NCBI RefSeq assembly: GCF_003268675.1
Contig: NZ_CP029378.1
Coordinates: 7,440,001 to 7,504,000 of the forward strand
DNA from: Streptomyces bacillaris
GTDB lineage: Bacteria; Actinomycetota; Actinomycetes; Streptomycetales; Streptomycetaceae
Length of the DNA stretch: 64,000 bases
Direction: 5' to 3'
Every line of letters starts with the position of its first letter. Within the stretch, counting starts at the first letter, position 1. This document shows, in pieces, positions 33,767 through 42,145 of this stretch. The position numbers were made by a program, and so were the translations under genes. The notes beneath the pieces were generated by a model, which had not been told where the DNA came from, searched no databases, and worked only from the letters and a program-made list of their open reading frames with translations.

Positions 33767-35281
33767 TCAGTGGCTGGTGAGTTCGCCGGTGAGCTTGGAG
33801 TGGAGGTCGGCGCTCGGGTCGTTGAGGCCGATGATCTCCACGGTCTTGCCGCGTTGCTCGTACTTGGTCTCGATGGCGTCGAGGGCCGCGACGGAGGAGG
33901 CGTCCCAGATGTGGGCGGCGGAGAGGTCCACGATGATCCGGTCGGGGTCGTCGTTGTAGTTGAACTGCCCGACGAGGTCGTTGGAGGAGGCGAAGAACAG
34001 CTCGCCGGTCACGGAGTACACGACGCTGCTGCCGTCGGGGTCCGTGACTGCGTGGACGCGGGCGAGGTGGGCGACGCGCTTGGCGAAGATGATCATGGCG
34101 GTGACGGAGCCGACGACGACGCCGATGGCGAGGTTGTCGGTGGCGACCACCACGATCACCGTGATGGCCATGACGGCGATCTCCCCGGCGGGCATGCGCT
34201 TCAGTGTCTTCGGGGCGATGGAGTGCCAGTCGAAGGTCGCGAAGGCCACCATGACCATGACGGCGACGAGGGCGGCCATGGGGATGTCGGAGACGACCGG
34301 GCCGAAGACGATGCACAGCACCATCAGGAACACCCCGGCGAGGAAGGTGGAGAGGCGGGTGCGGGCGCCGGAGACCTTCACGTTGATCATGGTCTGTCCG
34401 ATCATGGCGCAGCCGCCCATGCCGCCGAAGAAGCCGGTGACGATGTTGGCGATGCCCTGGCCGATGGACTCGCGGGTCTTGGAGGAGTGGGTGTCGGTGA
34501 TGTCGTCGACCAGTTTCGCGGTCATCAGCGACTCCATGAGCCCGACCAGGGCCATCGCGAACGCGTAGGGGGCGATCGTGGTCAGGGTGTCCATGGTGAA
34601 GGGCACGTCGGGCAGGCCCGGCACCGGCAGCGAGGAGGGCAGTTCGCCCTTGTCACCGACGGTGGGCACCGCGATGCCGGCCGCGACCGTGATCACGGTC
34701 AGGATGACGATGGACACCAGAGGGGCCGGGATCACCTTGGTGATCCTCGGGAAGAACACCATGAGCGCCAGACCGCCGATGATCAGCGGATACACGGCCC
34801 AGGGGACGTCCCGCATCTCGGGGACCTGGGCCATGAAGATCAGGATGGCGAGGGCGTTGACGAAGCCGACCATCACCGAGCGCGGGACGAACCGCATCAG
34901 TTTCGCCACGCCGAGGGCGCCGAGGGCGATCTGGATGATTCCGGCGAGGATGACGGCGGCGATCAGGTGGCCCAGGCCGTGTTCGCGGTTCAGGGGGGCG
35001 ATGACGAGGGCGATGGCGCCGGTGGCGGCGGAGACCATCGCCCGGCGCCCGCCGACGATCGAGATGACCACGGCCATGGTGAACGAGGCGAACAGGCCGA
35101 CCGCCGGGTCGACACCGGCGATGATCGAGAAGGAGATCGCCTCGGGGATCAGGGCAAGCGCGACGACCAGGCCGGCCAGGATCTCGGTGCGCCAGACCTT
35201 CGGGTTGTTCAGCCAGTCCGGGCGCAGACCGCGCAGCCGTCCGGTGGGAGTCAGTACGGAAGAAGACAAGGAAGCAGGCAC
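33767..35281 (-). CDS. SulP family inorganic anion transporter with STAS domain
   Basis: A 504-residue membrane protein. The SulP core (about residues 25-390) starts ILAGLVVALALIPEAISFSI and includes GGMGGCAMIGQTMINVKVSG. A C-terminal STAS domain (about 400-495) has IIVDLSAAHIWDASSVAALD. The family carries sulfate, bicarbonate or other anions; cyanobacterial BicA-like bicarbonate transporters share this organisation. It is divergent from a MerR-type regulator with a MerR-like dyad between them, so expression may be regulated by that protein. Confidence 0.9.
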   Translation of the reverse strand: MPASLSSSVLTPTGRLRGLRPDWLNNPKVWRTEILAGLVVALALIPEAISFSIIAGVDPAVGLFASFTMAVVISIVGGRRAMVSAATGAIALVIAPLNREHGLGHLIAAVILAGIIQIALGALGVAKLMRFVPRSVMVGFVNALAILIFMAQVPEMRDVPWAVYPLIIGGLALMVFFPRITKVIPAPLVSIVILTVITVAAGIAVPTVGDKGELPSSLPVPGLPDVPFTMDTLTTIAPYAFAMALVGLMESLMTAKLVDDITDTHSSKTRESIGQGIANIVTGFFGGMGGCAMIGQTMINVKVSGARTRLSTFLAGVFLMVLCIVFGPVVSDIPMAALVAVMVMVAFATFDWHSIAPKTLKRMPAGEIAVMAITVIVVVATDNLAIGVVVGSVTAMIIFAKRVAHLARVHAVTDPDGSSVVYSVTGELFFASSNDLVGQFNYNDDPDRIIVDLSAAHIWDASSVAALDAIETKYEQRGKTVEIIGLNDPSADLHSKLTGELTSH

Positions 35282-35585
35282 CTGTCGTGCTCGGGCACAG
35301 CCCGCGGGTAAGCCGGGGCATGCGGGAAGGACACGCAGGGGCCGGAGCGGAACCCTGCGGACGGCCCGCGTGGCGGGCCGGAAGCCGAATGAGGGCGGAG
35401 CTTGGCGCAGGTGTGCGGCCGACGGCTCACATCGGGGTGCGAAGATTCACGGCGGGCAGGTGGCGGCGATCGGCGTCATCGACTCGCGCACGCTCTGTCT
35501 CCTGCAGGAATAGGAACCTTCGCCGGGGGCGTCTGCTGCCCCTGGAACAACAGCCACGGTACGGACCAGCCGCTCCGCACCAGCA

Positions 35586-35606
35586 ACTCTACCCTAACGT
35601 TAGAGT
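35586..35606. promoter_or_regulatory. MerR-type operator dyad
   Basis: ACTCTA (35586-35591) and TAGAGT (35601-35606) are inverted arms around CCCTAACGT, and CTAACGTTAG is itself palindromic. It lies between the divergent SulP and MerR genes, as expected of a MerR operator in a promoter spacer. Confidence 0.6.
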
Positions 35607-35681
35607 GGAGATCGGCGGGTCGTACCGATGCGGGCCGCCGCGACGAGAAGGGCCGGGGCCACAGGCGTGGACGACGAGCAC

Positions 35682-36095
35682 ATGCAGATCGGCGAAGTCG
35701 CCGCGCGGACCGAGCTGTCCCTGCGCACCATCCGCCACTACGAGGAAGTCGGGCTCGTCACCCCCTCCGCCCGCTCCCAGGGCGGATTCCGCCTCTACAC
35801 CGAGGCCGACGTCGCCCGGCTCATGGTCATCCGCCGGATGAAGCCTCTCGGCTTCACCCTGGACGAGATGCGCGACCTCCTCGACATCACCGACCGCCTC
35901 GACGCCGCCCTGTCGGGCGACAGCGGTGAACGCGAAGCGCTCCTGGAACGCATGAGAGCCTACGAGCGGGCCGCCGCCCGGAAGATCGACGACCTGCGCA
36001 CCCAGCTGACCCGCGCGGAAGACTTCGCCGAAACCCTCCGCACCCGCCTCCGGGACGCTCCCGGCGAGGCGCCGCTGCCCGCGCTGCGGGACTAG
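35682..36095 (+). CDS. MerR family transcriptional regulator
   Basis: A 137-residue protein. The winged HTH MQIGEVAARTELSLRTIRHY leads into EEVGLVTPSARSQGGFRLYT, then a dimerisation coiled coil (about residues 75-120). Only a short unclassified C-terminus follows, with no Cys cluster, so a metal sensor is unlikely. Its stop codon falls inside the terminal inverted repeat of the adjacent MITE, so the insertion may have altered its last residues or its terminator. It is divergent from the SulP transporter. Confidence 0.85.
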   Translation: MQIGEVAARTELSLRTIRHYEEVGLVTPSARSQGGFRLYTEADVARLMVIRRMKPLGFTLDEMRDLLDITDRLDAALSGDSGEREALLERMRAYERAAARKIDDLRTQLTRAEDFAETLRTRLRDAPGEAPLPALRD

Positions 36096-36271
36096 GGCCT
36101 GTCGTCAAACTGCCGCCTGCCGTGCGACGCCCGGCACGCACGCTCGCGGCGTTGCCGAAATGCCCTGGTAGCTCCGCTACAAGACCATTCCGGCGCCTTG
36201 CGATCGCACGCACCGGACGCCGCACGGCCGCCCTTCGGGCAACGACGGCAGTTTGACGACAGGCCCTAGTC
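36090..36271. mobile_element. MITE-like element with 26-bp perfect terminal inverted repeats
   Basis: The ends 36090-36115 and 36246-36271 are perfect inverted copies (core GGGCCTGTCGTCAAACTGCC). The interior is also mostly self-complementary: CCGTGCGACGCCCGG pairs imperfectly with CCGGACGCCGCACGG, GCCGAAATG with CATTCCGGC, and GTAGC-TCC-GCTAC makes the tip. It has no gene and folds as one long hairpin. The outermost bases of the right repeat belong to the IS630 end. Confidence 0.75.
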
Positions 36272-37357
36272 TCCTGAGTCAGGAATTCTGTTCAGATATG
36301 AGGCGAGGCGTTCGAGGATCTCGTCCGCGGTCTTGGTCCAGATATAGGGCCTGGGGTCGGTGTTCCAGGCTGCGATCCAGGTCCGGATGTCCTTCTCCAG
36401 GGCCTGGACGGTCTTGTGGACGCCTCGCCGTATCTGTTTGTTCGTCAGCTCGGCGAACCATCGCTCCACCAGGTTGAGCCAGGACGACCCGGTCGGTGTG
36501 AAGTGCAGGTGGAACCGGGGGTGGGCCAGCAGCCAGGTCTTGATGGCCGGGGTCTTGTGGGTGGCGTAGTTGTCCAGCACCAGGTGGACCTCGAGGCCGT
36601 CCGGCACTTCCCGGTCGAGCTTGATGAGGAACTTCTTGAACTCCTCGGCGCGGTGGCGGCGGTGCAGGGAACCGATGACCTTGCCGGTGGCGACCTCGAG
36701 TGCGGCGAACAGGGTGGTGGTGCCGGCACGGACGTAGTCGTGCGTGACGCGTTGCGGCACTTTGGGCATCATCGGCAGCACCGGCTGAGAGCGGTCCAGG
36801 GCCTGGATCTGCGACTTCTCGTCGACGCAGAAGACCAGGGCCCGCTCGGGCGGGTCCAGATAGAGGCCGACGACGTCGTGGACCTTGTCGACGAAGTACG
36901 GATCCGTCGACAGCTTGAACGTTTCCGAGCGGTGCGGCTGCAGGCCGAACGCCCGCCAGACCCGCGATACGGTCGACTGCGACAGACCCGTCTGCTTCGC
37001 CATCGACCGCGTCGACCAGTGGGTCGCGTTCTTCGGCGCCGACTCCAGCGTCTTGGTGACCAATGCGGCCACCCGCTCGTCGGTCACCGTCCGGGGACCG
37101 CCCGAGCGGGGCATGTCGCCCAGGCCGGCGATCCGGTGCTCGACAAAACGCGCACGCCACCGGCCCACCGCATGCGGCGTCGAGCCGAGCCGGACAGCAA
37201 CGTCCTTATTCGAAGCGCCCTCCGCGCAGGCCAGGATGATCCGACAGCGCAAGGCCCACGCCTGCGGCGTGGACCGACGCCGCACCCACCCTTCGAGCGC
37301 GGCCCGTTCCTCACCCGACAGGATCAACTCGGCCTTCGGCCGCCCAGTACGCGCCAC
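36266..37357 (-). CDS. IS630 family transposase
   Basis: A 363-residue DDE transposase. An N-terminal HTH region (ACAEGASNKDVAVRLGSTPH) precedes a second HTH (KQTGLSQSTVSRVWRAFGLQ). The catalytic domain has the first Asp in VFCVDEKSQIQALDRSQP, the second in VHLVLDNYATHKTP and the Glu in SWLNLVERWFAELTNK. The frame is complete, so the element may still be active. Its stop codon TAG is formed by the very end of the element together with one flanking base. Confidence 0.93.
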   Translation of the reverse strand: MARTGRPKAELILSGEERAALEGWVRRRSTPQAWALRCRIILACAEGASNKDVAVRLGSTPHAVGRWRARFVEHRIAGLGDMPRSGGPRTVTDERVAALVTKTLESAPKNATHWSTRSMAKQTGLSQSTVSRVWRAFGLQPHRSETFKLSTDPYFVDKVHDVVGLYLDPPERALVFCVDEKSQIQALDRSQPVLPMMPKVPQRVTHDYVRAGTTTLFAALEVATGKVIGSLHRRHRAEEFKKFLIKLDREVPDGLEVHLVLDNYATHKTPAIKTWLLAHPRFHLHFTPTGSSWLNLVERWFAELTNKQIRRGVHKTVQALEKDIRTWIAAWNTDPRPYIWTKTADEILERLASYLNRIPDSGD

Positions 37358-37403
37358 AGGCCAAGCCTATACATCTGAACAGAATTCCTAACTCAGAAGA
37401 CTA
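36267..37403 (-). mobile_element. IS630-family insertion sequence
   Basis: A 1137-bp element counting both TA target copies. The terminal inverted repeats are 36267-36297 and 37373-37403, 31 bp with 2 mismatches, starting TAGTCTYCTGAGTYAGGAAT. Each end begins with TA, the dinucleotide duplicated by this family. The left end abuts the MITE and the right end precedes the arsenic genes. Confidence 0.92.
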
Positions 37404-37565
37404 GAGCTCCGATGCTTCTGAAGTAAGTGCTTCAGCGCATTCTGCTGGGCTGTCGAGCCCTGGCCGGCCCTCTCGCCCGCCTTGGAATGATGGCGGCCGC
37501 GCGCACTTCTCGATGCGCGGAGAGCCTTCCCGGAGCTCGTGCGCGGAGTTGTTCGGCCGGGACGT

Positions 37566-38555
37566 TCAGACAGCTGCCGGGGTCATCTCGGGTTCCGCGC
37601 CCGCCTCGGTGTCGGTGAGAGCCGCGAGGTAGCGCTCGGCGTCCAGGGCTGCGGCGCATCCCGAACCGGCAGCGGTGATCGCCTGGCGGTAGGTGTGGTC
37701 GACGACGTCTCCCGCACCGAAGACGCCGGGGATGTTCGTGCGGGTCGAGGGGGCCTCGACCTTCAGGTATCCCTCGTCGTCCAGGTCCAGCTGACCGGCG
37801 AAGAGTTCCGTGCGGGGGTCGTGGCCGATCGCGACGAACAGGCCCGTGGCGTCCAGGTCGCGCGTCCGGCCGCTGAACGTGTCGCGCAGGACGAGGCCTG
37901 ACAGCGCGCCGTTCTCCTCCTTGATCTCTGCGATCTCGCTGTCGAAGGCGAAGGAGATCTTGTCGTCGGCGAACGCGCGGCTCTGCATGGCCTGGGAGGC
38001 CCGCAGCGTGCTGCGGCGGTGGACGACCGTGACGGAGCGGGCGAACCGGGTGAGGAACGTGGCTTCCTCCATCGCGGTGTCGCCGCCGCCGACGACCACG
38101 ATGTCGCGGTCGCGGAAGAAGAAGCCGTCGCAGGTCGCGCAGTAGGAGACGCCGCGGCCCGACAGCTCGTCCTCGCGCTCCAGATTCAGCCTGCGGTGCT
38201 GCGATCCGGTGGTCACGATCACGGCGCGGGCCCGGTGGACCGCTCCGCTGCTGTCGGTGACCGTCTTGATGTCGCCCGTGAGGTCGACGGCGACGATGTC
38301 GTCGGGGACCAACTCGGCGCCGAAGCGTGTCGCCTGGGCCCGCATGTTGTCCATGAGGTCCGGGCCGACGATGCCCTCGGGGAAGCCGGGGAAGTTCTCC
38401 ACTTCTGTGGTGTTCATGAGCGCGCCGCCCGCGGTCACCGAGCCTTCGAAGACCAGCGGCTTGAGGTCGGCGCGCGCCGTGTAGAGGGCGGCGGTGTATC
38501 CGGCAGGGCCGGAGCCGATGACGATGACGTTCCGGACGTCCGTGTCGGCGCTCAC
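37566..38555 (-). CDS. trxB: Thioredoxin-disulfide reductase
   Basis: A 329-residue flavoprotein reducing thioredoxin with NADPH. The FAD motif is VIVIGSGPAGYTAALYTARA, the redox disulfide is SYCATCDGFFF, the NADPH motif VVVGGGDTAMEEATFLTRFA and the second FAD motif FGAGDVVDHTYRQAITAAG. It overlaps arsC by 4 bp. Arsenate reductase of the thioredoxin-coupled type needs this partner, so this is probably an island-dedicated copy rather than the housekeeping enzyme. Confidence 0.92.
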   Translation of the reverse strand: MSADTDVRNVIVIGSGPAGYTAALYTARADLKPLVFEGSVTAGGALMNTTEVENFPGFPEGIVGPDLMDNMRAQATRFGAELVPDDIVAVDLTGDIKTVTDSSGAVHRARAVIVTTGSQHRRLNLEREDELSGRGVSYCATCDGFFFRDRDIVVVGGGDTAMEEATFLTRFARSVTVVHRRSTLRASQAMQSRAFADDKISFAFDSEIAEIKEENGALSGLVLRDTFSGRTRDLDATGLFVAIGHDPRTELFAGQLDLDDEGYLKVEAPSTRTNIPGVFGAGDVVDHTYRQAITAAGSGCAAALDAERYLAALTDTEAGAEPEMTPAAV

Positions 38556-38965
38556 TTGGACGTCTCCGGCGCGATCTCCTTGATCAGGCCCTCGACCATG
38601 ACCTTGATCTCGTCGCGGATCGGGCGGACCGCTGCCACACCCTGGCCGGCCGGGTCTTCCAGCTTCCAGTCGAGGTAGCGCTTGCCGGGGAAGACGGGGC
38701 AGGTGTCGCCGCAGCCCATGGTGATGCAGACGTCCGACTCCTTGACCGCGTCGACCGTGAGGATCTTGGGGGTCTCGGCGGAGATGTCGATGCCGACCTC
38801 TGCCATCGCCTCGACAGCGGCCGGGTTCACCGCGTCACCCGGGTTGGATCCGGCGGAGCGGACCTCGACGCGGTCCCCGGCGAGATGGGTGAGCCAGGCG
38901 GCGGCCATCTGGGAGCGGCCGGCGTTGTGGACGCAGACGAACAGGACAGAGGGCTTCTCGGGCAT
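38552..38965 (-). CDS. arsC: Arsenate reductase, low-molecular-weight phosphatase type
   Basis: A 137-residue protein. The catalytic P-loop is CVHNAGRSQMAAAW (CX5R) and the relay cysteines are in MGCGDTCPVFPGK, defining the thioredoxin-coupled ArsC class. It reduces arsenate to arsenite, which Acr3 exports. I use ATG 38965 because it begins the conserved domain; a GTG at 39004 adds 13 residues. It overlaps trxB by 4 bp and is divergent from arsR. Confidence 0.92.
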   Translation of the reverse strand: MPEKPSVLFVCVHNAGRSQMAAAWLTHLAGDRVEVRSAGSNPGDAVNPAAVEAMAEVGIDISAETPKILTVDAVKESDVCITMGCGDTCPVFPGKRYLDWKLEDPAGQGVAAVRPIRDEIKVMVEGLIKEIAPETSK

Positions 38966-39007
38966 CAGGAGGTCTCTCTCGTCATAGGGTCGAATCAGGC
39001 GCACATG

Positions 39008-39043
39008 ACATCAGCACCTGGTGGCGTCAGTGGCAACTGATGT
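39008..39043. promoter_or_regulatory. ArsR operator candidate between divergent arsC and arsR
   Basis: ACATCAG (39008-39014) and CTGATGT (39037-39043) are inverted repeats in the 92-base region between arsC and arsR. TGACGTCAGT recurs near 39062. They probably bind ArsR and couple both operons to arsenite. Confidence 0.5.
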
Positions 39044-39057
39044 GAGAGTATCAGCCC

Positions 39058-39366
39058 ATGATGACGTCAGTCGACACTGAACTGGTTCGGGTGCTGGGCG
39101 ATCCGCTCCGCCTCCGGATCGTGACCCTGCTCGCCCGCGAGACGCTGTGCACCACCCACCTGGTGGAGGAGACCGGTGCGAAGCAGACGAACCTCTCCAA
39201 CCACCTGAGGGTCCTGCGCGAGGCAGGAGTGGTGGAGACCGAACCGTGCGGGCGCTTCACGTACTACAAGCTCCGCCCGGACGTCATCGCCCAGCTCGCC
39301 GGCCAGTTCGCCGATCTGGCCGAGTCCGCTCGTACCGCCGCCGAGAACAAGAGGGCCTGTCCGTGA
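39058..39366 (+). CDS. arsR: ArsR family arsenite-responsive repressor
   Basis: A 102-residue winged-helix repressor: VRVLGDPLRLRIVTLLARET, HTH VEETGAKQTNLSNHLRVLRE, wing CGRFTYYKLRPD. Candidate As(III) ligands are Cys in RETLCTTHLV, Cys in TEPCGRF and the penultimate Cys. It overlaps the acr3 start by 4 bp. Confidence 0.9.
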   Translation: MMTSVDTELVRVLGDPLRLRIVTLLARETLCTTHLVEETGAKQTNLSNHLRVLREAGVVETEPCGRFTYYKLRPDVIAQLAGQFADLAESARTAAENKRACP

Positions 39367-40469
39367 CCCCCACGCAAGCACCCGCGATGACCGAGGAGTC
39401 CTCGGTCGTGCAGAGGCTGTCCATCCTGGACCGCTTCCTCGCCGTCTGGATCCTCCTGGCCATGGCTCTCGGCCTCGGCCTCGGTCGGCTGATCCCGGGG
39501 CTGAACGACGCCCTGGCGAAGGTGGAGGTCGGCGGTATCTCGCTGCCGATCGCCGTCGGTCTGCTGATCATGATGTACCCGGTACTGGCCAAGGTCCGCT
39601 ACGACAAGCTCGACGTCGTCACCAGGGACCGCAAGCTGATGGTCTCCTCGCTGGTCATCAACTGGATCATCGGCCCGGCCGTCATGTTCGCCCTGGCCTG
39701 GATCTTCCTGCCGGACCTGCCCGAGTACCGCACCGGCTTGATCATCGTCGGCCTCGCCCGCTGCATCGCCATGGTCATCATCTGGAACGACCTCGCCTGC
39801 GGCGACCGCGAGGCCGCAGCCGTCCTCGTCGCCCTCAACTCCGTCTTCCAGGTCATCGCCTTCGGCCTTCTCGGATGGCTCTACCTCGACCTGCTGCCAG
39901 GCTGGCTCGGCCTCGGCGAAGGGGAGACGCTCGACATCTCCATGTGGAAGATCGCCCTCAACGTCGTCATCTTCCTCGGCGTGCCCCTGCTCGCCGGCTT
40001 CCTCACCCGCCGCCTCGGCGAGAAGAAGATGGGCCGCGAGTCCTACGAGGCGAAGTTCCTGCCGAAGATCGGCCCCTGGGCCCTCTACGGCCTGCTCTTC
40101 ACGATCATCATCCTCTTCGCCCTCCAGGGGAAGACGATCACTTCGCAGCCTCTGGACGTGGTGCGGATCGCGCTTCCGCTCCTGGTGTACTTCGCGATCA
40201 TGTTCTTCGGCAGCTTCGTGATCGGCAAGGCGATCGGCCTGGCCTACGACCGCACCACGACACTCGCCTTCACGGCCGCCGGGAACAACTTCGAGCTCGC
40301 CATCGCCGTGGCCATCGCCACGTTCGGAGTCACCTCGGGTCAGGCGCTCTCGGGCGTCGTCGGCCCGCTCATCGAGGTCCCGGTTCTCATCGCCCTGGTG
40401 TACGTGGCGCTGGCCTGGCGCAAGAGGTTCGCCCCGACCGCGATCACCACCAGCACCACGCAGCACTGA
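39363..40469 (+). CDS. acr3: Arsenite efflux permease, ACR3 family
   Basis: A 368-residue integral membrane protein with about 10 helices. RLSILDRFLAVWILLAMALG is the typical opening. The conserved Cys-containing helix GLARCIAMVIIWNDLACGD carries the residue needed for arsenite transport, and TAAGNNFELAIAVAIATFG is near the end. GTG 39363 overlaps the arsR stop; ATG 39387 is an alternative with family-typical length. It pumps out arsenite formed by ArsC. Confidence 0.93.
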   Translation: MTPTQAPAMTEESSVVQRLSILDRFLAVWILLAMALGLGLGRLIPGLNDALAKVEVGGISLPIAVGLLIMMYPVLAKVRYDKLDVVTRDRKLMVSSLVINWIIGPAVMFALAWIFLPDLPEYRTGLIIVGLARCIAMVIIWNDLACGDREAAAVLVALNSVFQVIAFGLLGWLYLDLLPGWLGLGEGETLDISMWKIALNVVIFLGVPLLAGFLTRRLGEKKMGRESYEAKFLPKIGPWALYGLLFTIIILFALQGKTITSQPLDVVRIALPLLVYFAIMFFGSFVIGKAIGLAYDRTTTLAFTAAGNNFELAIAVAIATFGVTSGQALSGVVGPLIEVPVLIALVYVALAWRKRFAPTAITTSTTQH

Positions 40470-40605
40470 TGTACCGCCTCGGTTCCCGCCCGCATCCCGC
40501 CGTCCGCCCCACGGCCCACCTCGCCGTGCGCCCGGCGGCGGAAGCTGCGCCGCGCAGGGGTGGGGCGGGAGCCGAGACGCTCGCCGTCGGTCCGGGGGCG
40601 GTCCG

Positions 40606-41667
40606 GTGACACACGCGGTGGATGTGGACGTGGTGGTGATCGGCGGCGGCCAGGCGGGCCTCTCCGCCGGTTACCACCTGCGCCGCCAGAACCTCGACTT
40701 CGTCATCCTCGACGCCCAGCCCTCACCGGGCGGCGCGTGGCAGCACACGTGGGACTCGCTCCGCCTGTTCTCCCCGGCCGCCTACTCCTCCCTGCCGGGC
40801 TGGCTGATGCCCTCCCAAGACGGGTGGGAGTACCCGGACGCGCGCCACGTCGTCCAGTACCTGAGTGCGTACGAGGAGCGCTACGCCCTTCCCGTCGAGC
40901 GACCGGTCCAGGTCAGCGCAGTACGCCGTGACAAGGAGCGGCTGCGGGTGGAGACGGACGCGGGTGTCTGGTCCGCCCGCGCGGTCGTCTCGGCGACCGG
41001 AACCTGGTGGCGGCCCTTCCTCCCTGCCGTACCCGGCCGCGAGACCTTCACCGGCCGCCAGCTCCACACCGTGCAGTACCGCAACCCTGACGACTTCGCG
41101 GGACGGCGGATCATCGTGGTCGGAGGAGGCAACTCCGGAGCCCAGATCGCCGCCGACCTCGCCCCGCACACCGACCTGACCTGGGTCACCCAACGGCCCG
41201 CACGCTACCTGGCCGACGACATCGACGGCCGTGCCCTTTTCGACGCTGCCACGGCCCGCCGCCGCGCGCTGGACACGGGGGACACCGACACGGGGGGCGT
41301 CGCCTCGCTCGGCGATATCGTCGCCGTCGCGCCGGTCCGCGCCGTACGGGATGCCGGCCTCCTCAAGGCCCAGCCGATGTTCGCCCGTCTCACCGAGAAG
41401 GGCGCGGAGTGGGCGGACGGCACCAGAGCGGAAGCTGCCGAAATCATCTGGTGCACCGGCTTTCGCCCCGCGCTTTCCCACCTTGCCCCGCTGGGCCTGC
41501 GAGGCGAACGCGGCCGCATCCCCACCCACGGCACTCGTGCCGTCGACGAACCTCGCCTGCACCTCCTCGGCTACGGCGACTGGACGGGTCCCGCATCGGC
41601 CACACTGATCGGCGTCGGCCGCCCGGCCCGGGACGCCGTCCGGGAGATCGCCGCCCTGCTGGGCTGA
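40606..41667 (+). CDS. arsO: ArsO-type flavin-dependent monooxygenase
   Basis: A 353-residue FAD/NADPH monooxygenase. The FAD motif is VVVIGGGQAGLSAGYHLR; the Baeyer-Villiger-like block is GGAWQHTWDSLRLFSPAAYS; the NADPH motif is IIVVGGGNSGAQIAADLA; IIWCTGFRPALSH closes. Homologues next to acr3 in actinobacterial ars operons are called ArsO, with an undetermined arsenic substrate. It is 136 bases after acr3 on the same strand, with a GTG start. Confidence 0.82.
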   Translation: MTHAVDVDVVVIGGGQAGLSAGYHLRRQNLDFVILDAQPSPGGAWQHTWDSLRLFSPAAYSSLPGWLMPSQDGWEYPDARHVVQYLSAYEERYALPVERPVQVSAVRRDKERLRVETDAGVWSARAVVSATGTWWRPFLPAVPGRETFTGRQLHTVQYRNPDDFAGRRIIVVGGGNSGAQIAADLAPHTDLTWVTQRPARYLADDIDGRALFDAATARRRALDTGDTDTGGVASLGDIVAVAPVRAVRDAGLLKAQPMFARLTEKGAEWADGTRAEAAEIIWCTGFRPALSHLAPLGLRGERGRIPTHGTRAVDEPRLHLLGYGDWTGPASATLIGVGRPARDAVREIAALLG

Positions 41668-41743
41668 TGCCTCCCGGCCGTGCTCAGGATGCGTCGAGGG
41701 CTGCGCTGTCCACTCGGCGCGCCACGACGCTGAAGGCCACGAG

Positions 41744-42141
41744 ATGTTCCGGGGTCCCGCCACCACGGAGGTGCTGGACTCGCTGCTCCGAGTGGCCGGA
41801 GAGTCGCCCATCGCGCTGAACGACGAGCTGGTGCCCTACTGCGAGCACGCGGCGGCCGACGCCGCCGCGCCGCCCGTGGACATCGACACCGAACGCGTCG
41901 GCCCGGGCGGCCACCGGTTCTTCACGCCCCTGCTTCCCCAGGTCCCGGCCGGCGCCGGACAGGCCAACGCCCATACAGCCACCCGGACTCGTTGTGCAGC
42001 GACGGCGTGATACTCACCCCGAACCACAGCGGCAGCCGCCCCTGGGACACCACGTTGGTGAGGGGCCTGCGCCCCAGCCACCTCACCTCCGAACAGGTGA
42101 TCGGGTTCGAGGAGCTGCGGCCGCAGAGCGGCAATGCCTGA
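41744..42141 (+). pseudogene. Unrecognised small gene with one apparent frameshift
   Basis: The first frame runs from ATG 41744 (MFRGPATTEVLDSLLRVAGE) through PGGHRFFTPLLPQVPAGAGQ. The second frame continues with SHPDSLCSDGVILTPNHSGS and ends FEELRPQSGNA at 42141. Adding one C to the CCC near 41969-41971 joins them into a 132-residue protein. The stop lies 4 bases from the convergent monooxygenase, as real genes here do. I do not recognise the family; its position suggests an arsenic-related role. Confidence 0.5.
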
Positions 42142-42145
42142 GACG

